Source: Micrococcus terreus
GTDB lineage: Bacteria; Actinomycetota; Actinomycetes; Actinomycetales; Micrococcaceae
Assembly: GCF_900116905.1 (NCBI RefSeq)
Contig: NZ_FPCG01000005.1
Location: forward strand, 62,001-126,000
Length of the DNA: 64,000 nt
Direction of reading: 5' to 3'
The notes below the pieces were generated by a model, which saw nothing but the letters and a program-made list of their open reading frames with translations, had not been told where the DNA came from and searched no databases. Below, piece after piece: positions 27,438-36,240 of the stretch (within the stretch, counting starts at the first letter, position 1; each line of letters starts with the position of its first letter). The translations under genes were made by a program, and so were the position numbers.

Positions 27438-28781
27438 TCAGCGGCCACGCAGGATGGCCACGATGCCCTGTCCGCCGGCGGCGCAGACGGAGATCAGGCC
27501 CAGGGATCCGGTCCCCTTCTCATGCAGCATCTTGGCCAGCGAGGCCACGATGCGGCCACCGGTGGCGGCGAAGGGGTGCCCGGCGGCCAGCGAGGAGCCG
27601 TTGACATTGAGCTTGGCGCGGTCGATCGATCCCAGCGGTGCGTCCAGTCCGAGACGGGTGCGGCAGAACTCCTCGTCCTCCCAGGCCTTCAGAGTGGAGA
27701 GCACGGTGCCAGCGAAGGCCTCGTGGATCTCGTAGTAGTCGAAGTCCTGCAGGCTCATGCCCTGGCGCTCCAGCAGTCGAGGCAGCGCGTAGGCCGGTGC
27801 CATCAACAGGCCCTCATCGCCGTCCACGAAGTCCACGGCACCGGTCTCGAAGTCCACGAACTCCGCCAGGACCGGCAGTCCACGCTCGCTGGCCCACTCC
27901 TCGGAGCCCAGCAGCACGACAGAGGCACCGTCGGTCAGCGGCGTGGAGTTGCCGGCAGTCATGGTGGCCTTCTCGCCCAGATCCTTGCCGAAGGCGGGCT
28001 TGAGGGAGCCGAGCTTCTCCAGAGTGGAGTCCGGGCGCAGGTTGTTGTCCCTGCTCACGCCGCGGAACGGCGTGATCAGGTCGTCGAAGAAGCCCCGGTC
28101 GTAGGCGGCGGCCAGGTTCTTGTGGCTGTCCAGGGCCAGCTGATCCTGGGCCTCGCGGGTGATCTCCCACTTCAGCGTGGTGCGGGCCTGGTGGTCGCCC
28201 ATGGACATGCCGGTTCGAGGCTCACCGGTGCCAGGTGCCTGCGGAGCCAGATGCCCCGGACGGAACTTGGACAGGGCGGTGAGCTTGGCCTTGGTGGACT
28301 TGGCTCGGTTGAGCTCCATCAGCACTGCGCGGGCGGCGTCGGAGAACACGAGGGGTGCATCGGAGATGCTGTCCACTCCGCCGCCGATGGCCGAGTCCAG
28401 CTGTCCGAGGCGGATCTTGTTGGCCAGGCCGCCGATGGCCTCCATGCCGGTGGCGCAGGCGATCTGGACCTCGTGGGCTGGGGTGCGAGGATCCAGGGCG
28501 GTGCCCAGGACGGCCTCGCGAGTCAGGTTGAAGTCCTTGGAGTGCTTGATGACGGCGCCGGCGGCGACCTCACCGATCTGCTCGCCCTGCAGTCCGAAGC
28601 GGGCCACCAGACCGTCCAGGGTGGCGGTCAGCAGGTCCTTGTTCGAGGCGGTGGCGTACTTGCCGTGTGAACGCACGAAGGGCGTGCGGTTGCCGCCGAC
28701 GATCACCGCGGGTCGCAGCTCGCCGCCAGCGATGGCGGCCTTCGGGGAGTTCTTCGAGGTGTTCGAGGACGCAGAGGTCAT
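27438..28781 (-). CDS. fadA2: Acetyl-CoA C-acyltransferase (thiolase), FadA2-like
   Basis: 447 aa. The thiolase nucleophile Cys lies in VQIACATGMEAIGG; the C-terminal HEAFAG and NGSSLAAGHPFAATGGR blocks carry the remaining active-site residues. A final Cys (VCAAGGQG) acts as base. It cleaves or forms 3-ketoacyl-CoA in beta-oxidation. The frame runs 98 codons further upstream without homology; the chosen ATG has AAGGGA. Divergent from the TetR gene. Confidence 0.9.
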   Translation of the reverse strand: MTSASSNTSKNSPKAAIAGGELRPAVIVGGNRTPFVRSHGKYATASNKDLLTATLDGLVARFGLQGEQIGEVAAGAVIKHSKDFNLTREAVLGTALDPRTPAHEVQIACATGMEAIGGLANKIRLGQLDSAIGGGVDSISDAPLVFSDAARAVLMELNRAKSTKAKLTALSKFRPGHLAPQAPGTGEPRTGMSMGDHQARTTLKWEITREAQDQLALDSHKNLAAAYDRGFFDDLITPFRGVSRDNNLRPDSTLEKLGSLKPAFGKDLGEKATMTAGNSTPLTDGASVVLLGSEEWASERGLPVLAEFVDFETGAVDFVDGDEGLLMAPAYALPRLLERQGMSLQDFDYYEIHEAFAGTVLSTLKAWEDEEFCRTRLGLDAPLGSIDRAKLNVNGSSLAAGHPFAATGGRIVASLAKMLHEKGTGSLGLISVCAAGGQGIVAILRGR

Positions 28782-28854
28782 GACGGGTCCCTTCCAGGGT
28801 CGTTCGGCGCTGAGTGCACGGTGAGGCGGAGGTGCTCGACCGTTTCTGAGACCC

Positions 28855-28871
28855 ACAGTACCTGATACGCT
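28855..28871. promoter_or_regulatory. Divergent promoter core between fadA2 and the TetR gene
   Basis: TACGCT on the plus strand (28866-28871) lies 7 nt before the GTG of the TetR gene, fitting a leaderless message. TACTGT on the minus strand (28860 to 28855) could be the -10 of fadA2 with a leader of about 70 nt. A TetR-type regulator bound here would cover both. Confidence 0.45.
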
Positions 28872-28878
28872 CAGTCCC

Positions 28879-29646
28879 GTGAACACATCATCTGCTGTGC
28901 CTCCCGGACGGGGGCACACCCCGTCAGCTGCCACCGCCGATGGTCGCAGCACCCGGTGGGACGAGCACCGGCAGCAGCGCCGGACCCAGCTGATCCGCGC
29001 GACCCGAGCTGCGGTGCACGAATTGGGTCCTGATGCCTCCATGGAGGAGATCGCCGTGCATGCCGGCACCTCCAAGTCGGTCTTCTACCGGTACTTCGGA
29101 GACAAGAACGGACTCCAGAGAGCTGTCGGAGAGCGGTCGATCCAGTACCTGGAACGCGAGCTGCTCTCGGCCGTCGACGCCTCGGCCCACGCCCTGGAGG
29201 GGCTGTACAACATGGTCGAGGCTTATCTGCGCCTGGCGGAGTCCTCGCCGAACGTCTACGTCTTTGCCACGCGACTGCCCTCGGAGGAGCCCAGCCGCAC
29301 CGCTCCCCATGCCGGTTCGTCCGGGCCACCGCCCATCCAGGGGTTCTTCACCCGGATCGGATCGGTGATGGACCGTCACTATCGAGACCACCTGCGTCAG
29401 ATCGGCCGTGAACCGGGACCGGACTCAAGCGCCTGGTACTGGCCGATGGGTGCCATCGGGATGGTGCGCGCCACGGGCGAGGCCTGGCTGGCCACCCCCA
29501 CCGGGGCCCCCAGACCGAGCGCACAGCGCATGGCCCGAACCCTGACCACCTGGCTGACCGATGGCCTGGCCGGGCTGGGCCCGCTCCAGCCCCCTACCGA
29601 TTCCCCTTCCACCTCCACCTCCACGACCCGACAGGAGTCATCATGA
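28879..29646 (+). CDS. TetR-family transcriptional regulator of the lipid cluster
   Basis: 255 aa. The N-terminal helix-turn-helix is RRTQLIRATRAAVHELG-...-MEEIAVHAGTSKSVFYRYFGDKNGL (about 33-85). The ligand-binding region is helical; the C-terminal 20 residues are Pro/Ser/Thr-rich and may be disordered. GTG start, likely leaderless. Its stop overlaps the fadE5-like ATG (ATGA), so it probably autoregulates its own operon and represses the divergent fadA2-fabG4-maoC genes in response to an acyl-CoA. The position between fadA2 and fadE5 differs from M. tuberculosis as I recall it. Confidence 0.85.
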   Translation: MNTSSAVPPGRGHTPSAATADGRSTRWDEHRQQRRTQLIRATRAAVHELGPDASMEEIAVHAGTSKSVFYRYFGDKNGLQRAVGERSIQYLERELLSAVDASAHALEGLYNMVEAYLRLAESSPNVYVFATRLPSEEPSRTAPHAGSSGPPPIQGFFTRIGSVMDRHYRDHLRQIGREPGPDSSAWYWPMGAIGMVRATGEAWLATPTGAPRPSAQRMARTLTTWLTDGLAGLGPLQPPTDSPSTSTSTTRQESS

Positions 29647-31793
29647 CCACGACCTCTGAGACCACCGACCTGACCGGCGGCGGGACTGTTCCCCCGCTGG
29701 CCGACGCCGACCTGGTGGACGCCCCCATGACCTCCTCGGCGCCCGAGCCGATCGAGCCGGGCGGGCTGGACCTGGACACCGTGCAGGAGCTGCTGCTGGG
29801 CCGGTGGTCCGCCGAGCGGCGCACCGCACGGGAGAACGTGAAGAACCCGGATCTGCACAAGATCGAGGGACTGTCCATGGCCGAGCACCGCGAACGCGTG
29901 CTGGGTCAGCTGCAGATCCTGGTGGACACCGGCGCGGTCAACAAGGCCTTCCCGGAGAAGTTCGGCGGCGAGAGCAACTTCGGCGGCAACATCGCCATGT
30001 TCACGGAGCTGGTCACCGCTGACCCCTCACTGCAGATCAAGTCGGGAGTGCAGTGGGGACTGTTCGGCTCCGCCGTGCTGAACCTGGGCACCGAGCGGCA
30101 CCATGACGCCTGGCTGCCGGACATCCTGAGCCTGAAGCTGCCGGGGGTGTACGCGATGACCGAGATCGGCCACGGCTCGGACGTCGCCTCGCTCGGCACC
30201 ACCGCCACCTACATCCCCGAGGACGACGAGTTCGAGATCCACACGCCGTTCAAGGCCGCCTGGAAGGACTACCTGGGCAACGCCGCGCTCCACGGCAAGG
30301 CCGCCGTGGTGTTCGCCCAGCTGATTACCCAGGGCGTCAACCACGGCGTGCACTGCTTCTTCGTGCCGATCCGCTCCGAGGACGGCGAGTTTCTCCCCGG
30401 GATCGGCGGCGAGGACGACGGACTCAAGGGCGGTCTGAACGGCATCGACAACGGTCGACTGCACTTCACCCGGGTGCGGATCCCGCGCACGAACCTGCTC
30501 AACCGCTATGGCGATGTGGACGAGAACGGGGTCTACACGTCCCCGATCGCCTCCCCCGGCCGCCGGTTCTTCACGATGCTGGGCACCCTGGTGCAGGGGC
30601 GCGTCTCCTTGTCCCTGGCCTCGGCCGCAGCCTCCGCCCTGGCTCTGAAGGGTGCCATCACCTACGGCAACCAGCGCCGCCAGTTCAACGCCACCTCGGA
30701 CACCCACGAGGAGGTGCTGATGGACTATCAGCTGCATCATCGGCGACTGATCGACCGACTGGCCCGCACCTATGCGGACAGCTTCGCCTCCAATGAGCTG
30801 CTGGAGAAGTTCGACGCCGTGTTCTCCGGCACCGAGGACACCGATGACGACCGTCAGGAGCTGGAGACCCTGGCGGCAGCCATCAAGCCGCTGGTGACCT
30901 GGAACGGACTGGACACCCTGCAGGAGTGCCGTGAGGCCTGCGGCGGCGCCGGGTTCATGGCCAAGAACCGCTTCGCCTCCCTGCGCGCCGACCTGGACAT
31001 CTACACCACCTTCGAAGGTGACAACAACATCCTGCTGCAGCTGGTGGGCAAGCGTCTGCTGACCGACTACTCCAACGAGTTCAAGGACTTCTCGGTGGGC
31101 ACCATGTCCCGCTACGTGGCCGGCCACGCCACGGAGGCCATGGTCCACCGCTCGGGACTGCGGCGGGTGGTCCAGGCGGTGCAGGACGCCGGCTCGGAGC
31201 GCAAGAGCGCGAACTGGTTCAAGGAGGAGGAGGTGCAGCGCAGCCTGCTCGAGGACCGGGTCCGGACCAAGACCGCCAAGGTCGCCCAGGCCCTGATGCC
31301 CGCCGCCAAGAAGAGCCAGGCCGAACAGGCGGCCGTGTTCAACCGCAACCAGACCGAGCTGATCGACGCCGCCCGCAATCACGGTGAGCTGCTGCAGTGG
31401 GAGTCGTTCACGCGGGCTCTGGAGAAGATCACCGACGAGCACACCCGTCAGGTGATGACCTGGCTGCGCGATCTGTTCGCACTGCGCCTGATCGAGGACG
31501 ACCTGGGCTGGTTCGTGGAGAACGGCCGCGTCTCCACCCAGCGCGCACGGACTCTGCGGCAGTACATCAACCGCCTGGCCTACCGCCTCCGTCCGCATGC
31601 CCAGGACCTGGTGGACGCCTTCGGCTACGAGCCTGAGCACATCCGCATGGACATCGCCACCCAGGACGAGGCCCAGCGCCAGAACGAGGCCGCCGAGTAC
31701 TACCGTCGACTGCGTGCCTCCCAGGACGCTCCCGTGGATGAGAAGGTCCTGCACGCCCGGAAGAAGAAGGCCGACCGGGCCGCCCAGAAGTAG
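29643..31793 (+). CDS. fadE5: Acyl-CoA dehydrogenase, FadE5-like
   Basis: 716-aa large acyl-CoA dehydrogenase. The FAD-domain blocks YAMTEIGHGSDVASLGTTATY, ITYGNQRRQF and the C-terminal QECREACGGAGFMAKNRFASLRADLDIYTTFEGDNNILLQLV are clear; the Glu of TFEGDN is the probable catalytic base. The extra C-terminal 180 residues are helical, as in the long FadE5/ACOX-like group. It oxidises acyl-CoA to 2-enoyl-CoA, the first beta-oxidation step, and so supplies the MaoC, FabG4 and thiolase products next door. Translationally coupled to the TetR gene. Confidence 0.9.
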   Translation: MTTTSETTDLTGGGTVPPLADADLVDAPMTSSAPEPIEPGGLDLDTVQELLLGRWSAERRTARENVKNPDLHKIEGLSMAEHRERVLGQLQILVDTGAVNKAFPEKFGGESNFGGNIAMFTELVTADPSLQIKSGVQWGLFGSAVLNLGTERHHDAWLPDILSLKLPGVYAMTEIGHGSDVASLGTTATYIPEDDEFEIHTPFKAAWKDYLGNAALHGKAAVVFAQLITQGVNHGVHCFFVPIRSEDGEFLPGIGGEDDGLKGGLNGIDNGRLHFTRVRIPRTNLLNRYGDVDENGVYTSPIASPGRRFFTMLGTLVQGRVSLSLASAAASALALKGAITYGNQRRQFNATSDTHEEVLMDYQLHHRRLIDRLARTYADSFASNELLEKFDAVFSGTEDTDDDRQELETLAAAIKPLVTWNGLDTLQECREACGGAGFMAKNRFASLRADLDIYTTFEGDNNILLQLVGKRLLTDYSNEFKDFSVGTMSRYVAGHATEAMVHRSGLRRVVQAVQDAGSERKSANWFKEEEVQRSLLEDRVRTKTAKVAQALMPAAKKSQAEQAAVFNRNQTELIDAARNHGELLQWESFTRALEKITDEHTRQVMTWLRDLFALRLIEDDLGWFVENGRVSTQRARTLRQYINRLAYRLRPHAQDLVDAFGYEPEHIRMDIATQDEAQRQNEAAEYYRRLRASQDAPVDEKVLHARKKKADRAAQK

Positions 31794-31829
31794 CCCCGGG
31801 TCCTCTGGACAGGGACCGCAGGTCCCGTT

Positions 31830-31880
31830 CACGACGTCGGCCCCTCACCTTCTCGCTGATGGTGAGGGGCCGACGTCGTG
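31830..31880. terminator. Bidirectional hairpin terminator, 20-bp perfect stem
   Basis: Arms 31830-31849 and 31861-31880 are perfectly complementary over 20 bp with an 11-nt loop. It closes the fadE5-like operon and the convergent glgA gene. Confidence 0.85.
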
Positions 31881-31897
31881 GTGGCGTGGGTGGGAGG

Positions 31898-33106
31898 TCA
31901 GGACTCCAGCACGGAGCGGTAGACCTCCAGGGTGCGATCGGCGATCGAGTCCCAGGAGAAGTGGTCGATGGCCCGCTGGCGTCCGGCTCGGCCCATCTGC
32001 GCGGCGCGCTCCGGATCGGACAGGACCGAGGTCAGGGCGGCGGCGAAGTCCTGGACGAAGCGGGTCTCATCCACCGGGGTGCCGGTGCCGTCGGAGACCT
32101 GGTCGAGCTGGACCAGCAGCCCGGTCTGGCCGTTCTGGACCACCTCGGGGATGCCGCCGGTGGCGGAGGCGACCACAGCGGTGCCGCAGGCCATGGCCTC
32201 CAGGTTCACGATGCCCAGGGGCTCGTAGATGGAGGGGCAGGCGAAGACCGTGGCGTGGGAGAGCACGGCCATCACGTCCCGGCGTGGCAGCATGCCTTCG
32301 ATGACGATCACGCCGTCTCGGTTGGCCTGCAGCCCGGCGATCAGATCGGAGACCTCGGCGGCCAGCTCCGGGGTGTCCGGGGCACCGACACAGAGCACCA
32401 GCTGCACGTCCGGATCCAGCTCGGCGGCGGCGCGCAGCAGGTAGGGCACCCCCTTCTGGCGGGTGATGCGGCCGATGAAGGCCACCGTGGGCTGGTCCGG
32501 GTCGATGCCGTGGCCGCGCAGAATCTGCGCGTCCGACTCCTCGGTGGCCGGGGTCCAGAGCGCCGTGTCGATGCCGTTGTGGACCACTTGGACCTTGCCG
32601 GGGTCCACGTCCGGATAGGCGGTGAGGATGTCCTGACGCATCCCCGCCGACACGGCGATCACCGCGGCGGCGGAGTCATAGGCCGTGGCCTCGGCCCAGG
32701 ACGAGATCCGGTACCCGCCCCCCAGCTGTTCGGCCTTCCACGGGCGCAGCGGCTCCAGGGAGTGTGCCGAGAGGATGTGTGGGACGCCGTGCAGCAGCGA
32801 TCCCCAGTGGCCGGCCATGTTGGCGTACCAGGTATGGGAGTGGATCAGATCGGTGCCGGCCAGCTCCTGCAGGATGCCCAGATCCGTGCCCAGGGTCTGC
32901 ACGGCGGCGTTGGCGTCCTCCAGTCCGCCGGGCACCTCGTGTCCGGTGACGCGGGCGCCCTCATAGTCGGGCTCTCGGTCAGCCCCGAACGCGTGGACGC
33001 GCAGCTCCACTCGGGAGGCGAGCACCCGGGAGAGCTCGGCCACGTGGACCCCCGCTCCGCCGTAGATGGTCGGGGGGAATTCCTTGGTCACAATGTCGAT
33101 CCGCAC
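31898..33106 (-). CDS. glgA: GT4 alpha-glucan glucosyltransferase (GlgA/GlgM type)
   Basis: 402 aa. KEFPPTIYGGAGVHVAEL at the N terminus is the glucan-synthase loop of the actinobacterial short glycogen synthase group; the C-terminal half has FIGRITRQKGV and PSIYEPLGIVNLEAMACGTAVVASATGG. Mycobacterial members in this position, divergent from glgC, are GlgM, which makes maltose 1-phosphate from ADP-glucose and glucose 1-phosphate for the GlgE pathway; sequence alone does not separate GlgA from GlgM activity. GTG start at 33106 is preceded by TACGTT at 6 nt; the frame extends 18 codons upstream but lacks support. Confidence 0.88.
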   Translation of the reverse strand: MRIDIVTKEFPPTIYGGAGVHVAELSRVLASRVELRVHAFGADREPDYEGARVTGHEVPGGLEDANAAVQTLGTDLGILQELAGTDLIHSHTWYANMAGHWGSLLHGVPHILSAHSLEPLRPWKAEQLGGGYRISSWAEATAYDSAAAVIAVSAGMRQDILTAYPDVDPGKVQVVHNGIDTALWTPATEESDAQILRGHGIDPDQPTVAFIGRITRQKGVPYLLRAAAELDPDVQLVLCVGAPDTPELAAEVSDLIAGLQANRDGVIVIEGMLPRRDVMAVLSHATVFACPSIYEPLGIVNLEAMACGTAVVASATGGIPEVVQNGQTGLLVQLDQVSDGTGTPVDETRFVQDFAAALTSVLSDPERAAQMGRAGRQRAIDHFSWDSIADRTLEVYRSVLES

Positions 33107-33112
33107 GACTCC

Positions 33113-33118
33113 AACGTA
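33113..33118 (-). promoter_or_regulatory. -10 element TACGTT for leaderless glgA transcript
   Basis: Minus-strand TACGTT, 6 nt before the GTG. The spacer GGAGTC looks like a ribosome-binding site but would lie upstream of the expected transcription start. Confidence 0.5.
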
Positions 33119-33140
33119 GTGCAGTGCCGCGCCGGGCCGA

Positions 33141-33146
33141 TAGTGT
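33141..33146 (+). promoter_or_regulatory. Candidate glgC -10 element TAGTGT
   Basis: TAGTGT lies 40 nt before the glgC ATG and would give a leader of about 35 nt. Only 22 nt separate it from the divergent glgA -10, so the pair could be co-regulated. Confidence 0.4.
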
Positions 33147-33186
33147 GAAGGGAAGATCACACCGACGATGAAGCGGGGTCCATCAG

Positions 33187-34431
33187 ATGGCGCAGAAGAA
33201 GGTGCTGGCCGTGGTGCTGGCCGGTGGCGAGGGAAAGCGGCTGATGCCGCTGACGGCAGATCGGGCCAAACCGGCTGTTCCGTTCGCCGGGTCCTACCGG
33301 CTGATCGACTTCGCCCTGTCCAACCTGGTGAACTCCCGGTACCTGAAGGTCGTGGTCCTCACCCAGTACAAGTCGCACTCCCTGGACCGCCACATCTCTG
33401 AGACCTGGCGGATGTCCACCCTGCTCCAGAACTACGTGGCCTCCGTGCCGGCGCAGCAGCGGCGCGGCAAGGAGTGGTTCCTGGGCAGCGCGAACGCGAT
33501 CTACCAGTCGATGAACCTGATCCACGACGCCCGTCCGGACATCGTGGTGGTCATCGGCGCCGACCACGTCTACCGGATGGACTTCCACCAGATGGTGGAC
33601 CACCACGTGGCCTCCGGCGCCGCCGCCACCGTGGCGGCCGTGCGTCAGCCGCTGGAGCTGGCCCCCTCGTTCGGCGTGATCGAGACCCGCGAGGATGACC
33701 CGTCCCGGATCGCCCGTTTCGTGGAGAAGCCGCCGACGACCCAGGGCCTGCCGGACGACCCAGGACAGTTCCTGGCCTCCATGGGCAACTACGTCTTCAC
33801 CGCCGACGCGTTGATCGAGGCCTTGAACAAGGACGCCCAGATGGAGGACACCGACCATGACATGGGTGGCGACATCGTCCCCTACTTCACCGAACTCGGT
33901 CAGTGCGGGGTCTATGACTTCACCACCAATGAGGTGCCCGGTGAGTCCGGGGCCACGCACTACTGGCGTGACGTGGGCACCCTGGACTCCTACTATGACG
34001 CCCATATGGATCTGGTGAAGCCCTGGCCGGACTTCAACCTGTACAACTCGGACTGGCCGATCTTCACCCGCCAGTCGATCTCTCCCCCGGCCAAGCTCGT
34101 GCGCTCGGCCACCAAGCGACCGGGCACCGCCGTGGACTCCATGCTCTCCCAGGGTGTGGTGGTCTCTGGCGGCACCGTGGCCCAGTCCGTGGTCTCCACG
34201 GACGTGAGGGTGCTCAACGAGGCGTGGGTGGAGCAGTCCGTGCTGCTGGACGGCGTGGTGGTCGGTGAAGGCGCCCATGTGCGCAACGCGATCATCGACA
34301 AGAACGTGGTGATCCCGGAAGGCGTGCGGATCGGCCTGGACCGGGCCGAAGACGAGGCCCGCGGCTACACGGTGACAGAGTCCGGGCTCACCGTGGTCTC
34401 CAAGGGCCAGTTCGTGCCGCCCCTGGGGTGA
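33187..34431 (+). CDS. glgC: Glucose-1-phosphate adenylyltransferase GlgC
   Basis: 414 aa. It makes ADP-glucose from ATP and glucose 1-phosphate, the committed step of glycogen synthesis and the donor for the divergent GlgA/GlgM. Motifs: [45 protein letters not shown], and the left-handed beta-helix at the C terminus ([19 protein letters not shown]). Usual family length. Divergent from glgA across 80 nt. Confidence 0.95.
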   Translation: MAQKKVLAVVLAGGEGKRLMPLTADRAKPAVPFAGSYRLIDFALSNLVNSRYLKVVVLTQYKSHSLDRHISETWRMSTLLQNYVASVPAQQRRGKEWFLGSANAIYQSMNLIHDARPDIVVVIGADHVYRMDFHQMVDHHVASGAAATVAAVRQPLELAPSFGVIETREDDPSRIARFVEKPPTTQGLPDDPGQFLASMGNYVFTADALIEALNKDAQMEDTDHDMGGDIVPYFTELGQCGVYDFTTNEVPGESGATHYWRDVGTLDSYYDAHMDLVKPWPDFNLYNSDWPIFTRQSISPPAKLVRSATKRPGTAVDSMLSQGVVVSGGTVAQSVVSTDVRVLNEAWVEQSVLLDGVVVGEGAHVRNAIIDKNVVIPEGVRIGLDRAEDEARGYTVTESGLTVVSKGQFVPPLG

Positions 34432-34436
34432 CCTGC

Positions 34437-34486
34437 GTCCTGATCACCCGGGGCGGCTGGCCTCAGGCGTACCGGGTGATCAGGAC
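34437..34486. terminator. Convergent hairpin, second arm inside the transglutaminase gene
   Basis: Perfect 15-bp arms (34437-34451 and 34472-34486) with a 20-nt loop between glgC and the convergent transglutaminase-like gene. The right arm encodes the last residues of the latter, so the terminator and coding sequence overlap. Confidence 0.7.
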
Positions 34487-35320
34487 CTCGACGTTCAGAG
34501 CCGATCCCCCGCCGCCGGAGACGATCCCCTTCAGCGGGGTCACGTCCCGGTAGTCGCGGCCGCGCCCCACCAGCACGTGCAGGTCTCCGGCCGGCTTGTG
34601 GTTGGTGGGATCCCAGCTGTGCCAGGAGCCGTCCCACCACTCGAGCCAGGCGTGGGACTGGCCGGCCACCTTCTCCCGCAGCGGGGCATCCGGACGCGGG
34701 TGGATGTACCCGGAGACGTACCGGGCCGGGATCCCCAGCGTGCGCAGGGCCCCGATGCCGATGTGCGCCAGGTCCTGGCACACCCCCTGACCACTGGTCA
34801 GTGCCTCAGCGGCACCGAACTGGACGGAGGTGACACCCGGCTGGTAGGTCATGGTCGAGGCCAGCCAGTCGATGATGGCCTTGGCCGAGGAGTTCGGGTC
34901 CCCGGTCCGCAGCCGCCGGACCTGCTCGGCACCCTCCTCGGTCAGGGTGGACAGCCGGGTCTGAGGCAGGAAGTCGGAGAACTCATGGATGGTCTCCATC
35001 GACTCCAACTGCTCCCAGGTGACCACCTCCCCGGCGTCCTCGCCGAAGGGGTCCTCCGGTGAGCGGTGGACCTCCACCGTGGCGGTGGCCAGCACCTCCA
35101 TGGCGTCATGCGGGACGTGGATGTCGAAGGTGCTCACGCGCGATCCCCAGTAGTCCCGGTACGCCATGGCGGTGGCCTGCTGGGGAGTGATGGTGATGGA
35201 GGACTCCAGGGTGACCTGGGAGGCATCGGTCAGCGGGGTCATCCGTGCCTCGTTGTAGGAGGTGGAGACGCGGTTGTTGTAGTCGTACCGCGTGCGGTGG
35301 GAAATGTAGAGACGACTCAT
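34463..35320 (-). CDS. Transglutaminase-like cysteine peptidase/ligase
   Basis: 285 aa. N-terminal beta-rich region typical of bacterial transglutaminase-like proteins (LYISHRTRYDYNNRVSTSYNEARMTP), then a papain-like core with catalytic Cys181 (GVCQDLAH), His223 (SHAWLEWW) and Asp237 (WDPTN). No signal peptide, so cytoplasmic. Start overlaps the alpha-E stop (4 nt). The trio with alpha-E and circularly permuted ATP-grasp genes is widespread, and comparative studies proposed a peptide-bond-making and -breaking system; no product is known. This member would be the amidase or transamidase. Confidence 0.85.
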   Translation of the reverse strand: MSRLYISHRTRYDYNNRVSTSYNEARMTPLTDASQVTLESSITITPQQATAMAYRDYWGSRVSTFDIHVPHDAMEVLATATVEVHRSPEDPFGEDAGEVVTWEQLESMETIHEFSDFLPQTRLSTLTEEGAEQVRRLRTGDPNSSAKAIIDWLASTMTYQPGVTSVQFGAAEALTSGQGVCQDLAHIGIGALRTLGIPARYVSGYIHPRPDAPLREKVAGQSHAWLEWWDGSWHSWDPTNHKPAGDLHVLVGRGRDYRDVTPLKGIVSGGGGSALNVEVLITRYA

Positions 35321-36240
35321 GACACCTCTCCGACCCAGGACAGTTCCTGTCCCCGGGAAAAGTACTTGTGGGTGATGGCCTCGGAGGCCCGCGCACAGGT
35401 CTCCTGCACCTGGTGCAGGTACACCGGGAGGTTCTCCTCCAGCGTGTCCGGCGTGGAGTACTCCAGGGAGGAGCGCATGTCCCCCACCAGCCGGCGGGCA
35501 TCGTCCATGAACCCCACCCGCTGATAGGACGGGTCCAGGGCCATCAGGGCGTCCTCGGCGTCCTGCAGGGCCCGCAGGACCGAGCGCGGGAAGAGCCGGT
35601 CCAACAGGAGGAACTCCGCGGCGTGGTCCTCGGCCACGGAGGAGCGCTGGGTGCGCAGGAAGGACTCGTAGGCTCCGGCGCAGCGCAGCATGTTCACCCA
35701 GGACAGGCCCAGGGTCTCGGACTCCCGGGTGAGCATCATCCGCGCGGTGTTGTCCGCCCGTTCCAGGGATCGGCCCAGCTCCAGGAACAGCCAGGCTTCG
35801 TCATGGCTCATGGTGGAGTCGGTCAGACCACGGATCATGGCGGTGCGTTCGAGCACCCAGTGGCAGAACCGGTAGGTGCCCACCATGTCCTTGCGGTGCT
35901 GGCCCAGCCCGTACCAGGTGGTGTTCAGCGCCTCCCAGAGGCTGGAGGAGACCGTCTCTCGGGCGCGGCGGGCGTTCTCGCGCGCCGCTCCCAGTGCACC
36001 GGAGATCGAATGGGCGGCCACTCGGTTGTAGGCGAGAGTGTCCAGCAGCGAGTTCAGGGAGTTCTCCTCCTGCGGGGGCACGCCCATCACCGCGAGCAGG
36101 TCCCCGGTGACCTGTTCCTGCTCGGCCAGGCTGGCTCCGTTGAGTCGTTCCAGGTGGACGTCCAGGATGCGGGCGGTGCCGTCGGCACGCTCGACATACC
36201 GGCCGATCCAGAACAGGGATTCGGCGATGCGGCTCAGCAT
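35317..36240 (-). CDS. Alpha-E domain protein (DUF403)
   Basis: 307-aa all-helical protein beginning MLSRIAESLFWIGRYVERADGTARI, the alpha-E signature; repeated conserved acidic and Arg residues (LELGRSLERADNTARMM) recur along the chain. No catalytic motif is known; it is thought to scaffold or modify substrates of the adjacent ATP-grasp enzyme. It overlaps the ATP-grasp stop by 7 nt and the transglutaminase start by 4 nt, so all three are made from one message in near-equal amounts. Confidence 0.87.
   Translation of the reverse strand: MLSRIAESLFWIGRYVERADGTARILDVHLERLNGASLAEQEQVTGDLLAVMGVPPQEENSLNSLLDTLAYNRVAAHSISGALGAARENARRARETVSSSLWEALNTTWYGLGQHRKDMVGTYRFCHWVLERTAMIRGLTDSTMSHDEAWLFLELGRSLERADNTARMMLTRESETLGLSWVNMLRCAGAYESFLRTQRSSVAEDHAAEFLLLDRLFPRSVLRALQDAEDALMALDPSYQRVGFMDDARRLVGDMRSSLEYSTPDTLEENLPVYLHQVQETCARASEAITHKYFSRGQELSWVGEVS

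Noticed and set aside
30027-31832. 601-codon frame antisense to the FadE5-like gene
   Set aside because: Same shadow composition; no recognisable domain or start signal.
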